A stretch of DNA of 33,954 nucleotides from Gammaproteobacteria bacterium (GTDB lineage Bacteria; Pseudomonadota; Gammaproteobacteria; Enterobacterales; Psychrobiaceae): contig JABSRU010000045.1 in the NCBI GenBank assembly GCA_013214965.1, positions 1-33,954 on the forward strand. Reading direction: 5' to 3'. The notes beneath the pieces are model-generated. The model worked only from the letters and a program-made list of their open reading frames with translations. It did no database searches and was not told the origin of the DNA. Position 1 is the first letter of the stretch; each line of letters starts with the position of its first letter. Position numbers and translations under genes: made by a program. Shown here in pieces: positions 26,758 to 33,954 of this stretch.

Positions 26758-28641
26758 ATGATGAATATAACAAAAACATTAGCCGCTAACACCACTGCTC
26801 TTTGTGTAGCACTGTTGTTGTTTGGCTGTGAAAACGAAGAATATCAGGCAATAAGTTGTCTCGAAAATAACAAAAGTTCGGCGGTTAATTGTGCCACGCC
26901 AACACCCGACCCAACACCAACTGATACTTATCAAGAAAAAGACGGTGTTACCGGTCGCGTTTTGGCCGCGCAATATTGGGAACAAGCGCAGGTCTGTTTC
27001 GATCTCAATGGCAATGGGCGCTGTGATAAAAAATCAGAACCGGTAACCTCGACTTTTAACGAAGGTAAATTTAGTTTTAGTGCCGCGGCTGTTAAGGCTA
27101 GTGTGGCACAAACAGCAAACTTACTGGCGGTAAACATTGCTCCGGATGGTAACGTAAAAGCGCTTTATGCACCCACACCGGCTAGCGCAACTCGTGATCC
27201 TGATAACGAGACTAATATCACGCTGTTTACGACCCTAGTGGTCAATGAAATGAGCTATAACCCATATACGTTGGCGAATAAAACGACGGCAATTACTGCG
27301 CTATCAACGGGTACAATGATCATCGGCAGCGATACCTTACTACAAGGTCTAAATTACCTTATTGCGCCAAATAATAGTGCCCAAGTCACAAAAATTGCCG
27401 CCAGTTTAGCGCAAGCTCAAGGTCTAGCAGAGACCCATTACTTAACCACGGCGGCCATGGTCGATAAAATCTATCAAAGTAGTCAGCTTGATGTCACGAT
27501 TAACCAAAGTGATATTGCCAAGCAGAATTCACTAACCGCTACTATTTCAGCTAGCCTATCGCAAGAGAGCACCAGCTGGACTAAAAACCACGACGATGAA
27601 GAGAATGTGGCTTTAACCAGCAGTGATGGCATCGCAATTATCGGGGCTAAATATCATAATAGCATTACGATTTTAGATACGAACACGGTACAACCAAGTT
27701 GGTTATCCTCAAAGGTGTTTGCCCAAGTCAACGGTAAACGGGACCAAGTTGATGCGGTCACAGGAGCAACCGAGCAAACATTAACTGAGATTAGAATAAC
27801 CCCTGATAATCTCAGTTTAATTGTTGCCGTTGAAAAATATGCCAAGGAAAGTGACAATTTAGGAGTCGGCATTTATCGCGCTAACCTCAGTGATTATCAC
27901 AATATCCCCTCACTAGCATTTGCCAGCGCCGATAATAATAGTCAGTATTACTCGGCTGCCAAACTCAAAGATATTGCTATTTCAGCCGATGGATTAGTGA
28001 CGGCATTAGTCGGTGATGATCGTAAACTAACCTTGCTTAACACCAGTGATTTAAGCCTTAAAAAAGTCATTAACGTCACCGATAAAGCCCGTGCTATTGC
28101 CCTTGATAACAGTGCAAACATTGGTTTCGTTGGGGTGTTTGGCAGTAAAAAAGGTGTCGCGATATTTGACTTAGCCACCGATCAAAAACTGGCATTTATT
28201 GACACGACTCTTTATCCCGATCATCTGGAGTTATTTAGCCAAGACAGCAAGCTCATCGTGCAACGCTCAAGCTCTAATCTATTATCAATTTATGATGTTA
28301 GCACCACCGCTGAGCCAAGCTTAATAACCACCATTACCGCCAGTGATAACATCAAAGCCTTTAGTGTTTCCCCCGATGGCAGCAAGGTACTGATTGCCCT
28401 GACATTAGGCCGCTTAGAGTTATATTCATTGGCATCACCGGCAACTTTATTACAATCACTAACCACCAATAAAGACAGCGATGGTAATAGTCAGGTGATT
28501 AAAACGGTTAAATTTAATGGCGCAGATCGCGCATTAATCGCTCTTAAAAATGCCATTCAAACCTTAACGGTCGTCACCCGTGAAGTCTCAAACTGGAGTG
28601 ACGAAGACAAACTCAATTGGTTTAACAGCCACCGAAAATAG
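26758..28641 (+). CDS. Second beta-propeller lipoprotein with a flavinylation motif
   Basis: This lipoprotein of about 627 residues has the lipobox LFGC (Cys24 counting from the ATG at 26758). Starts at 26749, 26758 and 26761 are all possible, and the ribosome site is weak. It is a shorter paralogue of the lipoprotein at 21622. CFDLNGNGRCDKKSEP (80-95) is the same Cys-flanked calcium-loop-like stretch, FTTLVVNEMSYNP matches YSTLIYNEMLLNP there, and one propeller of six or seven blades (about 275-625) follows. Asp332-Ala-Val-Thr-Gly-Ala-Thr338 is an exact match to the ApbE flavinylation consensus and lies at the position homologous to that in the first lipoprotein. No other function is recognised. 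Confidence 0.83.
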   Translation: MMNITKTLAANTTALCVALLLFGCENEEYQAISCLENNKSSAVNCATPTPDPTPTDTYQEKDGVTGRVLAAQYWEQAQVCFDLNGNGRCDKKSEPVTSTFNEGKFSFSAAAVKASVAQTANLLAVNIAPDGNVKALYAPTPASATRDPDNETNITLFTTLVVNEMSYNPYTLANKTTAITALSTGTMIIGSDTLLQGLNYLIAPNNSAQVTKIAASLAQAQGLAETHYLTTAAMVDKIYQSSQLDVTINQSDIAKQNSLTATISASLSQESTSWTKNHDDEENVALTSSDGIAIIGAKYHNSITILDTNTVQPSWLSSKVFAQVNGKRDQVDAVTGATEQTLTEIRITPDNLSLIVAVEKYAKESDNLGVGIYRANLSDYHNIPSLAFASADNNSQYYSAAKLKDIAISADGLVTALVGDDRKLTLLNTSDLSLKKVINVTDKARAIALDNSANIGFVGVFGSKKGVAIFDLATDQKLAFIDTTLYPDHLELFSQDSKLIVQRSSSNLLSIYDVSTTAEPSLITTITASDNIKAFSVSPDGSKVLIALTLGRLELYSLASPATLLQSLTTNKDSDGNSQVIKTVKFNGADRALIALKNAIQTLTVVTREVSNWSDEDKLNWFNSHRK

Positions 28642-28655
28642 AGTTAATTTTACCA

Positions 28656-28681
28656 ATGCTCCATTTTCGCTAATGGAGCAT
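28656..28681 (+). other. Intercistronic hairpin after the second lipoprotein gene
   Basis: ATGCTCCATT (28656-28665), loop TTCGCT, AATGGAGCAT (28672-28681) is a perfect 10-bp stem without a T-run. It lies 15 bases after the lipoprotein stop and before dsbD, the same arrangement as after the first lipoprotein gene. Confidence 0.55.
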
Positions 28682-28708
28682 ATCCGCCATCAAACCAAGA
28701 AGTAGTTT

Positions 28709-30499
28709 ATGTTAAAACCTTTATTGACCCTGATTTATACACTCACCTTGCTATTCAGCAGCTATAGCCACGCACTTGATATTGAAGATTTATTAAAGCC
28801 TGAGCAGGCTTTTAAATTTAGCCTAAGTCGTGATGAAAGTAACACTCTTTATCTTAATTGGGATATCGCCGATGGTTATTATCTTTATCAAAAAAAAATA
28901 AAAGCGAGCTTAATTGATTCTAACAAGCTCAAAATTTCTGATATCTCATTTCCGAATAGCGAGACATTAACCGACCAAAGTTTTGGTACAATGCAGGTAT
29001 TTCGGGGCAATATTCAAGTCGCTATCACCTTAACGGATAACATTGATCAGCACCCAAAAACAATGCTTAAATTAAGGTATCAAGGCTGTGCCGATGCTGG
29101 GCTTTGTTATATGCCGATCAAAAAGAAGTTAAGCCTTAATAACCTCGCTATTATTAGTACACCGACTCAAACCATTGTGGCAACGCCAGTAATTTCGCAA
29201 CAAGATAGCATCGCCGCAAGCCTTGACGGTGATAATATGTTGATGACCCTGATATCATTTTTTGGTTTTGGTCTGTTATTATCATTCACCCCCTGTGTGT
29301 TTCCGATGATTCCGATTTTGTCAGGGATTATTATTGGTCAGGGCAGCGCGATTTCGACTAAGAAAGCCTTAAGCTTATCGATTGTTTATGTGTTAGCCAT
29401 GGCATCTGCCTATACTGGCGTCGGGATTTTAGCGGGTTTATTTGGCACTAACTTACAAGTTTGGTTTCAAAACCCGTGGATCCTGAGTAGTTTTGCCGCC
29501 ATTTTTGTATTGCTTTCATTCTCGATGTTTGGTTTTTATGAGCTGCAAATGCCCGCTGCTATCCAACAGAAACTCAATAATGTCAGTAACAATCAACAAA
29601 GCGGTTCAATGATTAGTGCCGCGATAATGGGATTTTTATCTGCGCTAATAGTCGGCCCTTGTGTCACTGCACCCTTGATTGGCGCACTCATTTATATTGG
29701 TCAAACGGGTGATGCCCTACTCGGTGGCAGCGCATTATTTGCCATGAGTTTAGGCATGGGCGTCCCTCTGGTTATCATTGGCGCTTCAGCGGGCAAATTA
29801 TTGCCGAAATCGGGTCAATGGATGGTTGGCATCAAATCATTATTTGGGGTGTTAATGCTCGCGGTAGCCATTTGGTTATTGAGTCGAATTATCAGTGACG
29901 TCGCCACTCAACTACTGTGCGCTATCCTCATTATTGGCAGTGCGATATATTTAGGCGCTTTAAAGCAACAGGATAATAACACGACACCATGGCAAACCTT
30001 TTTTAAGGCGATGGGAATTTTATTATTAATCTATGGCACATTACTAATGATTGGCGCTGCCACCGGGCGCGCTAATTTACTTAGCCCGTTAGCCAACATC
30101 AGTAGCGGCAAGCTCCAAAATGGTCACAATCAAGAAATCAGTTTCAAGCGAATAAAGTCCCTCGCTGATCTTGAGCAGGAACTGGCCAAGGCGAGCGATA
30201 ATGATCAATATGTAATGCTCGATTTCTATGCCGATTGGTGTATTTCATGCAAAGAGATGGGCGCATTGACCTTTAGCGATCAACAGGTCAAACAACACTT
30301 GAGTAACGTCGTGGTATTGCAAGCCGATGTCACCAACAATGACGACTTAGATCAGGTACTGTTAAAACAGTTTGATTTGTTAGGGCCGCCAGCGGTATTA
30401 TTCTTTGCACCTTCTAAAGGGGAACAAAAAGGCTATCGGGTGGTTGGTTTTATGGCTGCAGATGCCTTCATTGACCATCTAAATAAACTGTTTTTGTAA
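28709..30499 (+). CDS. dsbD: Thiol:disulfide interchange protein DsbD
   Basis: This enzyme moves reducing power from cytoplasmic thioredoxin to periplasmic thiols. All three domains are present in 596 residues. After a signal peptide, the N-terminal Ig-like domain carries Cys127 and Cys133 (YQGCADAGLCYMP). The membrane domain has Cys195 (FTPCVFPMIP) and Cys317 (VGPCVTAPLIG). The C-terminal thioredoxin domain has Cys511-x-x-Cys514 (YADWCISCKEM). The full relay of six cysteines is intact. Its place between the propeller lipoprotein and apbE suggests a copy dedicated to this operon, probably feeding the TlpA-like protein. Whether the genome has another dsbD cannot be seen here. Confidence 0.95.
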   Translation: MLKPLLTLIYTLTLLFSSYSHALDIEDLLKPEQAFKFSLSRDESNTLYLNWDIADGYYLYQKKIKASLIDSNKLKISDISFPNSETLTDQSFGTMQVFRGNIQVAITLTDNIDQHPKTMLKLRYQGCADAGLCYMPIKKKLSLNNLAIISTPTQTIVATPVISQQDSIAASLDGDNMLMTLISFFGFGLLLSFTPCVFPMIPILSGIIIGQGSAISTKKALSLSIVYVLAMASAYTGVGILAGLFGTNLQVWFQNPWILSSFAAIFVLLSFSMFGFYELQMPAAIQQKLNNVSNNQQSGSMISAAIMGFLSALIVGPCVTAPLIGALIYIGQTGDALLGGSALFAMSLGMGVPLVIIGASAGKLLPKSGQWMVGIKSLFGVLMLAVAIWLLSRIISDVATQLLCAILIIGSAIYLGALKQQDNNTTPWQTFFKAMGILLLIYGTLLMIGAATGRANLLSPLANISSGKLQNGHNQEISFKRIKSLADLEQELAKASDNDQYVMLDFYADWCISCKEMGALTFSDQQVKQHLSNVVVLQADVTNNDDLDQVLLKQFDLLGPPAVLFFAPSKGEQKGYRVVGFMAADAFIDHLNKLFL

Positions 30500-30525
30500 A
30501 CATTAACCTTAATTGAGATAACACT

Positions 30526-31416
30526 GTGGCAATACCAAAAAAATTTACCTTTAACTTTGTTTGTATGACCACACCTTGTGAGATTATTTTGTATGCAAAA
30601 ACAAAGTCTCAGGCTGGCCATATTGCCGCCAAAATAGAACAAAATACTCGGCGTTTAGAGACAAAATATAATTTTTTCTGTGCCGACTCTTTTTTATCAC
30701 ACCTCAATAACCGCTCGCCACAAGGACCGAGCGATTTTATGATTGATAATGAGACCAAAGAGGTGTTACTCAATATTAAACAGTTATCACTTGATACCAA
30801 TGGCCAATTTGATATTAGTGTTGGCACCTTAAAACAATGTTCAAATTTAAGCAGTGCCACCGACATTGAAGCCTGTCGTAGTGACTTAAGCCAATTTATT
30901 GGTCCTGATAGCTGGTCAATTAGTGGTAATCGACTGTGCTTTGCTAACGATAAGGTTAAGCTCGATCTCGGTGGCGTGATTAAAGAATATGCGGTAGATC
31001 AAGCAGCTATCATTGCCCGTAATGCCAACATGCCTGCGTTGATTAATTTTGGTGGTGATATTTACGTTAATGGCATTAAGCCAGATAACAGCCCTTTCAC
31101 GGTCGCAATTAAAAACCCTAAGAATCCGACTGAAAATATCGCCTTAATCCAACTGACGGATCAAGGGTTAACGACTTCTGCTCATTATGAGCGCAGTGAT
31201 ATGGTCGATGGTCAGCAATATTCCCATATCATCGGGCAACCTACTGAGATGGGACAAACCATATTGTCGGCCACAGTGATCACCGACTCTGTCATGACCA
31301 GCGGAGTTTATTCAACCGCGCTAATGCTCGATCCCAGTTTAGAGATCATCTCGAATATTGGCGTGGTATTAATCGATCAACAATTACGATTACATCAAAA
31401 TGTTTTTGCTCAATAA
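30526..31416 (+). CDS. apbE: ApbE-type FAD:protein FMN transferase, apparently cytoplasmic
   Basis: ApbE enzymes split FAD and attach FMN to Ser or Thr of target proteins. Core motifs here are FDISVG (95-100), LDLGGVIKEYAVDQA (146-160), LINFGGDIYVNG (172-183) and TTSAHYER. The start is a GTG with an in-frame stop 12 bases upstream, and the N-terminus (MAIPKKFTFNFVCMTTPC) is already the catalytic domain. There is no lipobox or signal peptide, unlike most periplasmic ApbE proteins. In the C-terminal metal site the usual ADALAT reads SGVYST (259-264), so the Mg-binding Asp is replaced by Gly. Six cysteines also fit a cytoplasmic location. It is the last gene of the operon, and its 3' end overlaps msrQ by 27 bases. 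Confidence 0.88.
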   Translation: MAIPKKFTFNFVCMTTPCEIILYAKTKSQAGHIAAKIEQNTRRLETKYNFFCADSFLSHLNNRSPQGPSDFMIDNETKEVLLNIKQLSLDTNGQFDISVGTLKQCSNLSSATDIEACRSDLSQFIGPDSWSISGNRLCFANDKVKLDLGGVIKEYAVDQAAIIARNANMPALINFGGDIYVNGIKPDNSPFTVAIKNPKNPTENIALIQLTDQGLTTSAHYERSDMVDGQQYSHIIGQPTEMGQTILSATVITDSVMTSGVYSTALMLDPSLEIISNIGVVLIDQQLRLHQNVFAQ

Positions 31417-31998
31417 ACGTTTAAGCGGTGCTCTAATCAGCAACAAAATAACAGCAATGGCAATATAAATACTCGGTTCAATAATTTCTGATTTGACTGA
31501 CCAATAAAAATGAATTGGGATTAACGCCGTTGCTAAATACACTAACCGATGAAGAGTTTGCCATTGCCGGCCCATTTTATGTCTCAGCGCAGGAATAGAT
31601 GTAATCGCCAAGGCGAATAAAATAATATAACTGAACATCCCGATTAAAATATAAGGTCGTTTAATGGTTTCTTGCCATAACAGGCTCCATTCAAACAACA
31701 AATCAAGACTGATAAATGCCATTAAATGCAGACTGGCATAAGCAAACACGTACAAGCCAACTAAGCGCCGAGTTTGCACTATTGGTCCCAGTTTGAACCG
31801 TCGTGCGATCGGTGAAATCAACAACATCATCACTAAGGTATTTAGCGCGCCGATACCAGTGTAATGAATAATATATTGCACAGGATCGCCACCGGCACTT
31901 TCCGATAACACCAGTAACACCAAATAGATAATTGGTGTCAGCGCCACTAAATGCATCGCTACTTTTAACCAAAAAATATTTCTTCTTGTTATCTTCAT
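31390..31998 (-). CDS. msrQ: MsrQ, heme-binding membrane subunit of MsrPQ
   Basis: This inner-membrane b-type heme protein of the ferric reductase-like family passes electrons to MsrP. The 202 residues form about six transmembrane segments, with His in HYTGIGALNTLVMMLL, YASLHLMAFI and RLVYLATALIPIHFYW as likely heme ligands. I place the start at the ATG ending at 31998, 5 bases after AGGAG, rather than at a TTG one codon before. It lies 8 bases after the msrP stop, so the two form an operon. The C-terminal codons overlap apbE on the other strand. Confidence 0.95.
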   Translation of the reverse strand: MKITRRNIFWLKVAMHLVALTPIIYLVLLVLSESAGGDPVQYIIHYTGIGALNTLVMMLLISPIARRFKLGPIVQTRRLVGLYVFAYASLHLMAFISLDLLFEWSLLWQETIKRPYILIGMFSYIILFALAITSIPALRHKMGRQWQTLHRLVYLATALIPIHFYWSVKSEIIEPSIYIAIAVILLLIRAPLKRLLSKNILM

Positions 31999-32006
31999 CA
32001 ACGCTC

Positions 32007-33032
32007 CTAAAAGTATTTAGTTAAATCTAACCCTTGATACAAATTTGCTACCTGATCGCCATAACCATTAAATGGTTGCGTCGCTATTCGTTTAGCCGAA
32101 AACAAACCGCCTTCTCCAATTCTACGCTCGCTGGCTTGTGACCATCTTAGATGATCGACCATCGGATTAACATTGGCATAGAAACCATACTCATTTGGGG
32201 CTAAAATATTCCAACTGGTTGGCGGTTGCTGTTTAACCACGGTGATCCGAACAATAGATTTAATACTTTTAAAACCATACTTCCATGGCACCACCAAACG
32301 GATAGGCGCACCATTTTGCGGTGGCAACGTTTTGCCATATAAGCCAACCGCCATAAATGACAAATCATTCATTGCCTCAGCGATGGTTAGTCCTTCAACA
32401 TAAGGAAAGTGAACACCGCCCCCTACTCGTCGACTGCGCTGACCTGGCATTTGCTTGGGATCATATAATGTTTCAAACGCAACATGAGTGCCCTGCGCTT
32501 TAACACCGGCTTTGTTCAGTAAGGTCGCCAAAGAAAAACCAACCCATGGGATCACCATCGACCAAGCTTCAACACAGCGTAAACGGTAGGTTCGCTCTTC
32601 CAATGCCATCATCTTAGTCAGGTCATCGAGATCGAGGGTTACAGGTCGTTCGACTTCGCCGTCAATCACCAATTGCCACGGTTTGACATTAAAATCTTGG
32701 GCATTATCAACAGGATCTTGCTTGGAGGTGCCAAATTCATAAAAATTATTATGACTGGTCACCTTGTTAATTGGGGTCTTGTGCTCATTAATTTCAAAAT
32801 CTGGGTTAGGATTAAAATTTAGTGGCGCGGTGACAAATTGGGATGTCGACTTTTTGTCACTAAACAAATCAAAAATTCCGGCACTCGCCGACGTTGGTAA
32901 GCTAGCCCCTAGCGCGCCCAGCCCTAAGGCTTTAATGATGTTACGGCGATCGTTAAATACCGACTCAGGGGTCACTTCGGAGTCTTTGAGATCCCAACTC
33001 GATTTTTGGGTGATGCCTTTAATAAATTTCAT
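32007..33032 (-). CDS. msrP: MsrP, periplasmic methionine sulfoxide reductase catalytic subunit
   Basis: This molybdopterin enzyme repairs oxidised methionines in envelope proteins. The start at 33032 ([13 protein letters not shown]) gives 341 residues, close to the E. coli length; a frame extending to 33113 would add 27 residues that look like leader DNA. A twin-arginine signal is present: [24 protein letters not shown] with Arg29-Arg30. The Mo-ligand is Cys153 in [34 protein letters not shown] and a final GLDLTKYF are also typical. MsrQ follows. A short AT-rich leader separates it from the fusA terminator. Confidence 0.96.
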   Translation of the reverse strand: MKFIKGITQKSSWDLKDSEVTPESVFNDRRNIIKALGLGALGASLPTSASAGIFDLFSDKKSTSQFVTAPLNFNPNPDFEINEHKTPINKVTSHNNFYEFGTSKQDPVDNAQDFNVKPWQLVIDGEVERPVTLDLDDLTKMMALEERTYRLRCVEAWSMVIPWVGFSLATLLNKAGVKAQGTHVAFETLYDPKQMPGQRSRRVGGGVHFPYVEGLTIAEAMNDLSFMAVGLYGKTLPPQNGAPIRLVVPWKYGFKSIKSIVRITVVKQQPPTSWNILAPNEYGFYANVNPMVDHLRWSQASERRIGEGGLFSAKRIATQPFNGYGDQVANLYQGLDLTKYF

Positions 33033-33096
33033 TACATTCTCGATTAATATGAATACCTCATAAGACAGGCAATGATGATAAAAAATTTCATCAACC

Positions 33097-33136
33097 AAAA
33101 AAAAAGCCCCCACTAATTTTCATTAGTGAGGGCTTT
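33097..33136 (-). terminator. Rho-independent terminator of the elongation factor G gene
   Basis: CACTAAT (33111-33117), loop TTTC, ATTAGTG (33122-33128) with outer AAAGCCC/GGGCTTT pairs forms a long stem with one mismatch. The minus strand then reads into nine U residues. It ends transcription from the gene at the right edge before msrP. Confidence 0.9.
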
Positions 33137-33169
33137 ACTCTGTAACTAAAACAGCTTATTTAAAAAGAA

Positions 33170-33954
33170 TTACTTCTTTTTAGCGTTAGCTGCTTTAACG
33201 TCAGCGATAACTTTTTCAGCAACGTTGTTTGGACACGGTAGGTAGTGTGCAAATTCCATTGAGAACTGACCACGGCCAGAAGTCATTGTACGTAGCGTAC
33301 CGATGTAACCAAACATTTCTGATAGTGGAACGTCAGCTTTGATACGAACACCAGTAACACCAGCCAACTGATCTTTGATCATGCCACGACGACGGTTTAA
33401 GTCACCAATAACATCACCAACATGGTCGTCTGGCGTGAATACGTCAACGTGCATGATAGGTTCAATTAGCTGTGGGTTAGCTTTAGGAATCGACTGACGG
33501 AATGCGCCTTTTGCTGCGATTTCAAATGCTACAGCCGATGAATCTACTGCGTGCGAAGCACCATCGGTTAAAGTAACTTCGATGTCTAATACTGGGAAAC
33601 CAGCTAGAACACCTTGGTCCATCATGCTCTTAAAGCCTTTCTCAACTGCTGGGAAGAATTCCTTAGGAACGTTACCACCAACAACTTTAGAGGCAAATAC
33701 AAAACCAGTACCCGGCTCGCCAGGCTTGATAGTGTAATCGATCTTACCGAACTGACCAGAACCACCAGATTGCTTCTTGTGCGTGTAGCTATCTTCGATT
33801 TCAGTAGTGATAGTTTCACGGTAAGCAACCTGTGGTTGACCTACTTCAAGATCTACGCCGTAAGTACGCTTAAGGATATCAACTTTGATATCTAAGTGAA
33901 GCTCACCCATTCCAGAAAGGATTGTTTCGCCAGAATCTTGGTCAGTTTCAACTT
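33170..33954 (-). CDS. fusA: Translation elongation factor G, 3' part (cut by window edge)
   Basis: The last 261 codons of EF-G are present, and the frame runs open to the window end ([22 protein letters not shown]). Domain III ends in MGELHLDI, domain IV has [38 protein letters not shown] and [23 protein letters not shown], and domain V has [26 protein letters not shown] and [21 protein letters not shown]. The protein ends in KAANAKKK. It catalyses ribosome translocation. tuf does not follow it, as it would in the str operon, so this may be a second EF-G copy; the 5' neighbours are outside the window. Confidence 0.95.
   Translation of the reverse strand, partial: VETDQDSGETILSGMGELHLDIKVDILKRTYGVDLEVGQPQVAYRETITTEIEDSYTHKKQSGGSGQFGKIDYTIKPGEPGTGFVFASKVVGGNVPKEFFPAVEKGFKSMMDQGVLAGFPVLDIEVTLTDGASHAVDSSAVAFEIAAKGAFRQSIPKANPQLIEPIMHVDVFTPDDHVGDVIGDLNRRRGMIKDQLAGVTGVRIKADVPLSEMFGYIGTLRTMTSGRGQFSMEFAHYLPCPNNVAEKVIADVKAANAKKK

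Noticed and set aside
26938-26955. KDGVTGR in the second lipoprotein as another flavinylation site
   Set aside because: It has Arg where the consensus needs Ala followed by Ser/Thr.
33033-33113. Longer N-terminus for msrP
   Set aside because: The extra 27 residues would put the twin-arginine motif too far from the N-terminus and run into the terminator region.
1-33954. CRISPR arrays, tRNA, rRNA or phage attachment sites
   Set aside because: No spaced direct-repeat array, cloverleaf with CCA-type end or rRNA segment was recognised; the repeats found are MITE- and IS-like.

Overview
The window looks like chromosomal DNA of a marine gammaproteobacterium of the Alteromonadales. A Colwelliaceae/Thalassotalea-like host is my guess from AT-rich codon use, the gene order gltA <> sdhCDAB-sucABCD, and the dispersed repeats; the genus is not certain. 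No rRNA, tRNA or CRISPR array was seen.

Layout. (1) Bases 1-2000 are a small graveyard of mobile and toxin DNA: a dispersed-repeat remnant, a 5'-truncated IS982-type transposase, a possible immunity gene whose stop codon touches the IS end, the 3' end of an rhs gene with a stop codon inside its toxin tip, and the left end of an IS66-type element fused into rhs. (2) Bases 2050-13500 are core TCA-cycle genes. On the minus strand are sdhCDAB with its own terminator, then sucABCD with its own terminator. gltA is divergent on the plus strand. The 456-bp sdh/gltA spacer holds several palindromes and repeats. (3) Bases 13500-21515 hold a 266-bp inverted-repeat element, then a plus-strand RND efflux operon (lipoprotein membrane fusion protein plus two permeases), a 77-bp MITE with a clean target duplication, and a terminator.

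(4) Bases 21558-31416 are the most interesting part: a plus-strand operon with its own promoter. Its order is large beta-propeller lipoprotein, TlpA-like thioredoxin, DUF4266-type small lipoprotein ending in GGGCGCN, DUF3570-type outer-membrane protein, second beta-propeller lipoprotein, DsbD, and an ApbE-type FAD:protein FMN transferase. The DUF3570 protein and both propeller lipoproteins contain sequences matching the ApbE flavinylation consensus D-x-x-[ST]-G-A-[ST]; the DUF3570 protein has two exact matches and one near match in 29 residues. I infer an undescribed or poorly described cell-envelope system in which ApbE loads covalent FMN on exported proteins while DsbD and TlpA supply thiol reductant, perhaps to the CxC tail of the DUF4266 lipoprotein.

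(5) Bases 31390-33032 are msrPQ (periplasmic methionine sulfoxide reductase), convergent with and overlapping apbE. The window ends in the 3' part of an elongation factor G gene with a strong terminator.
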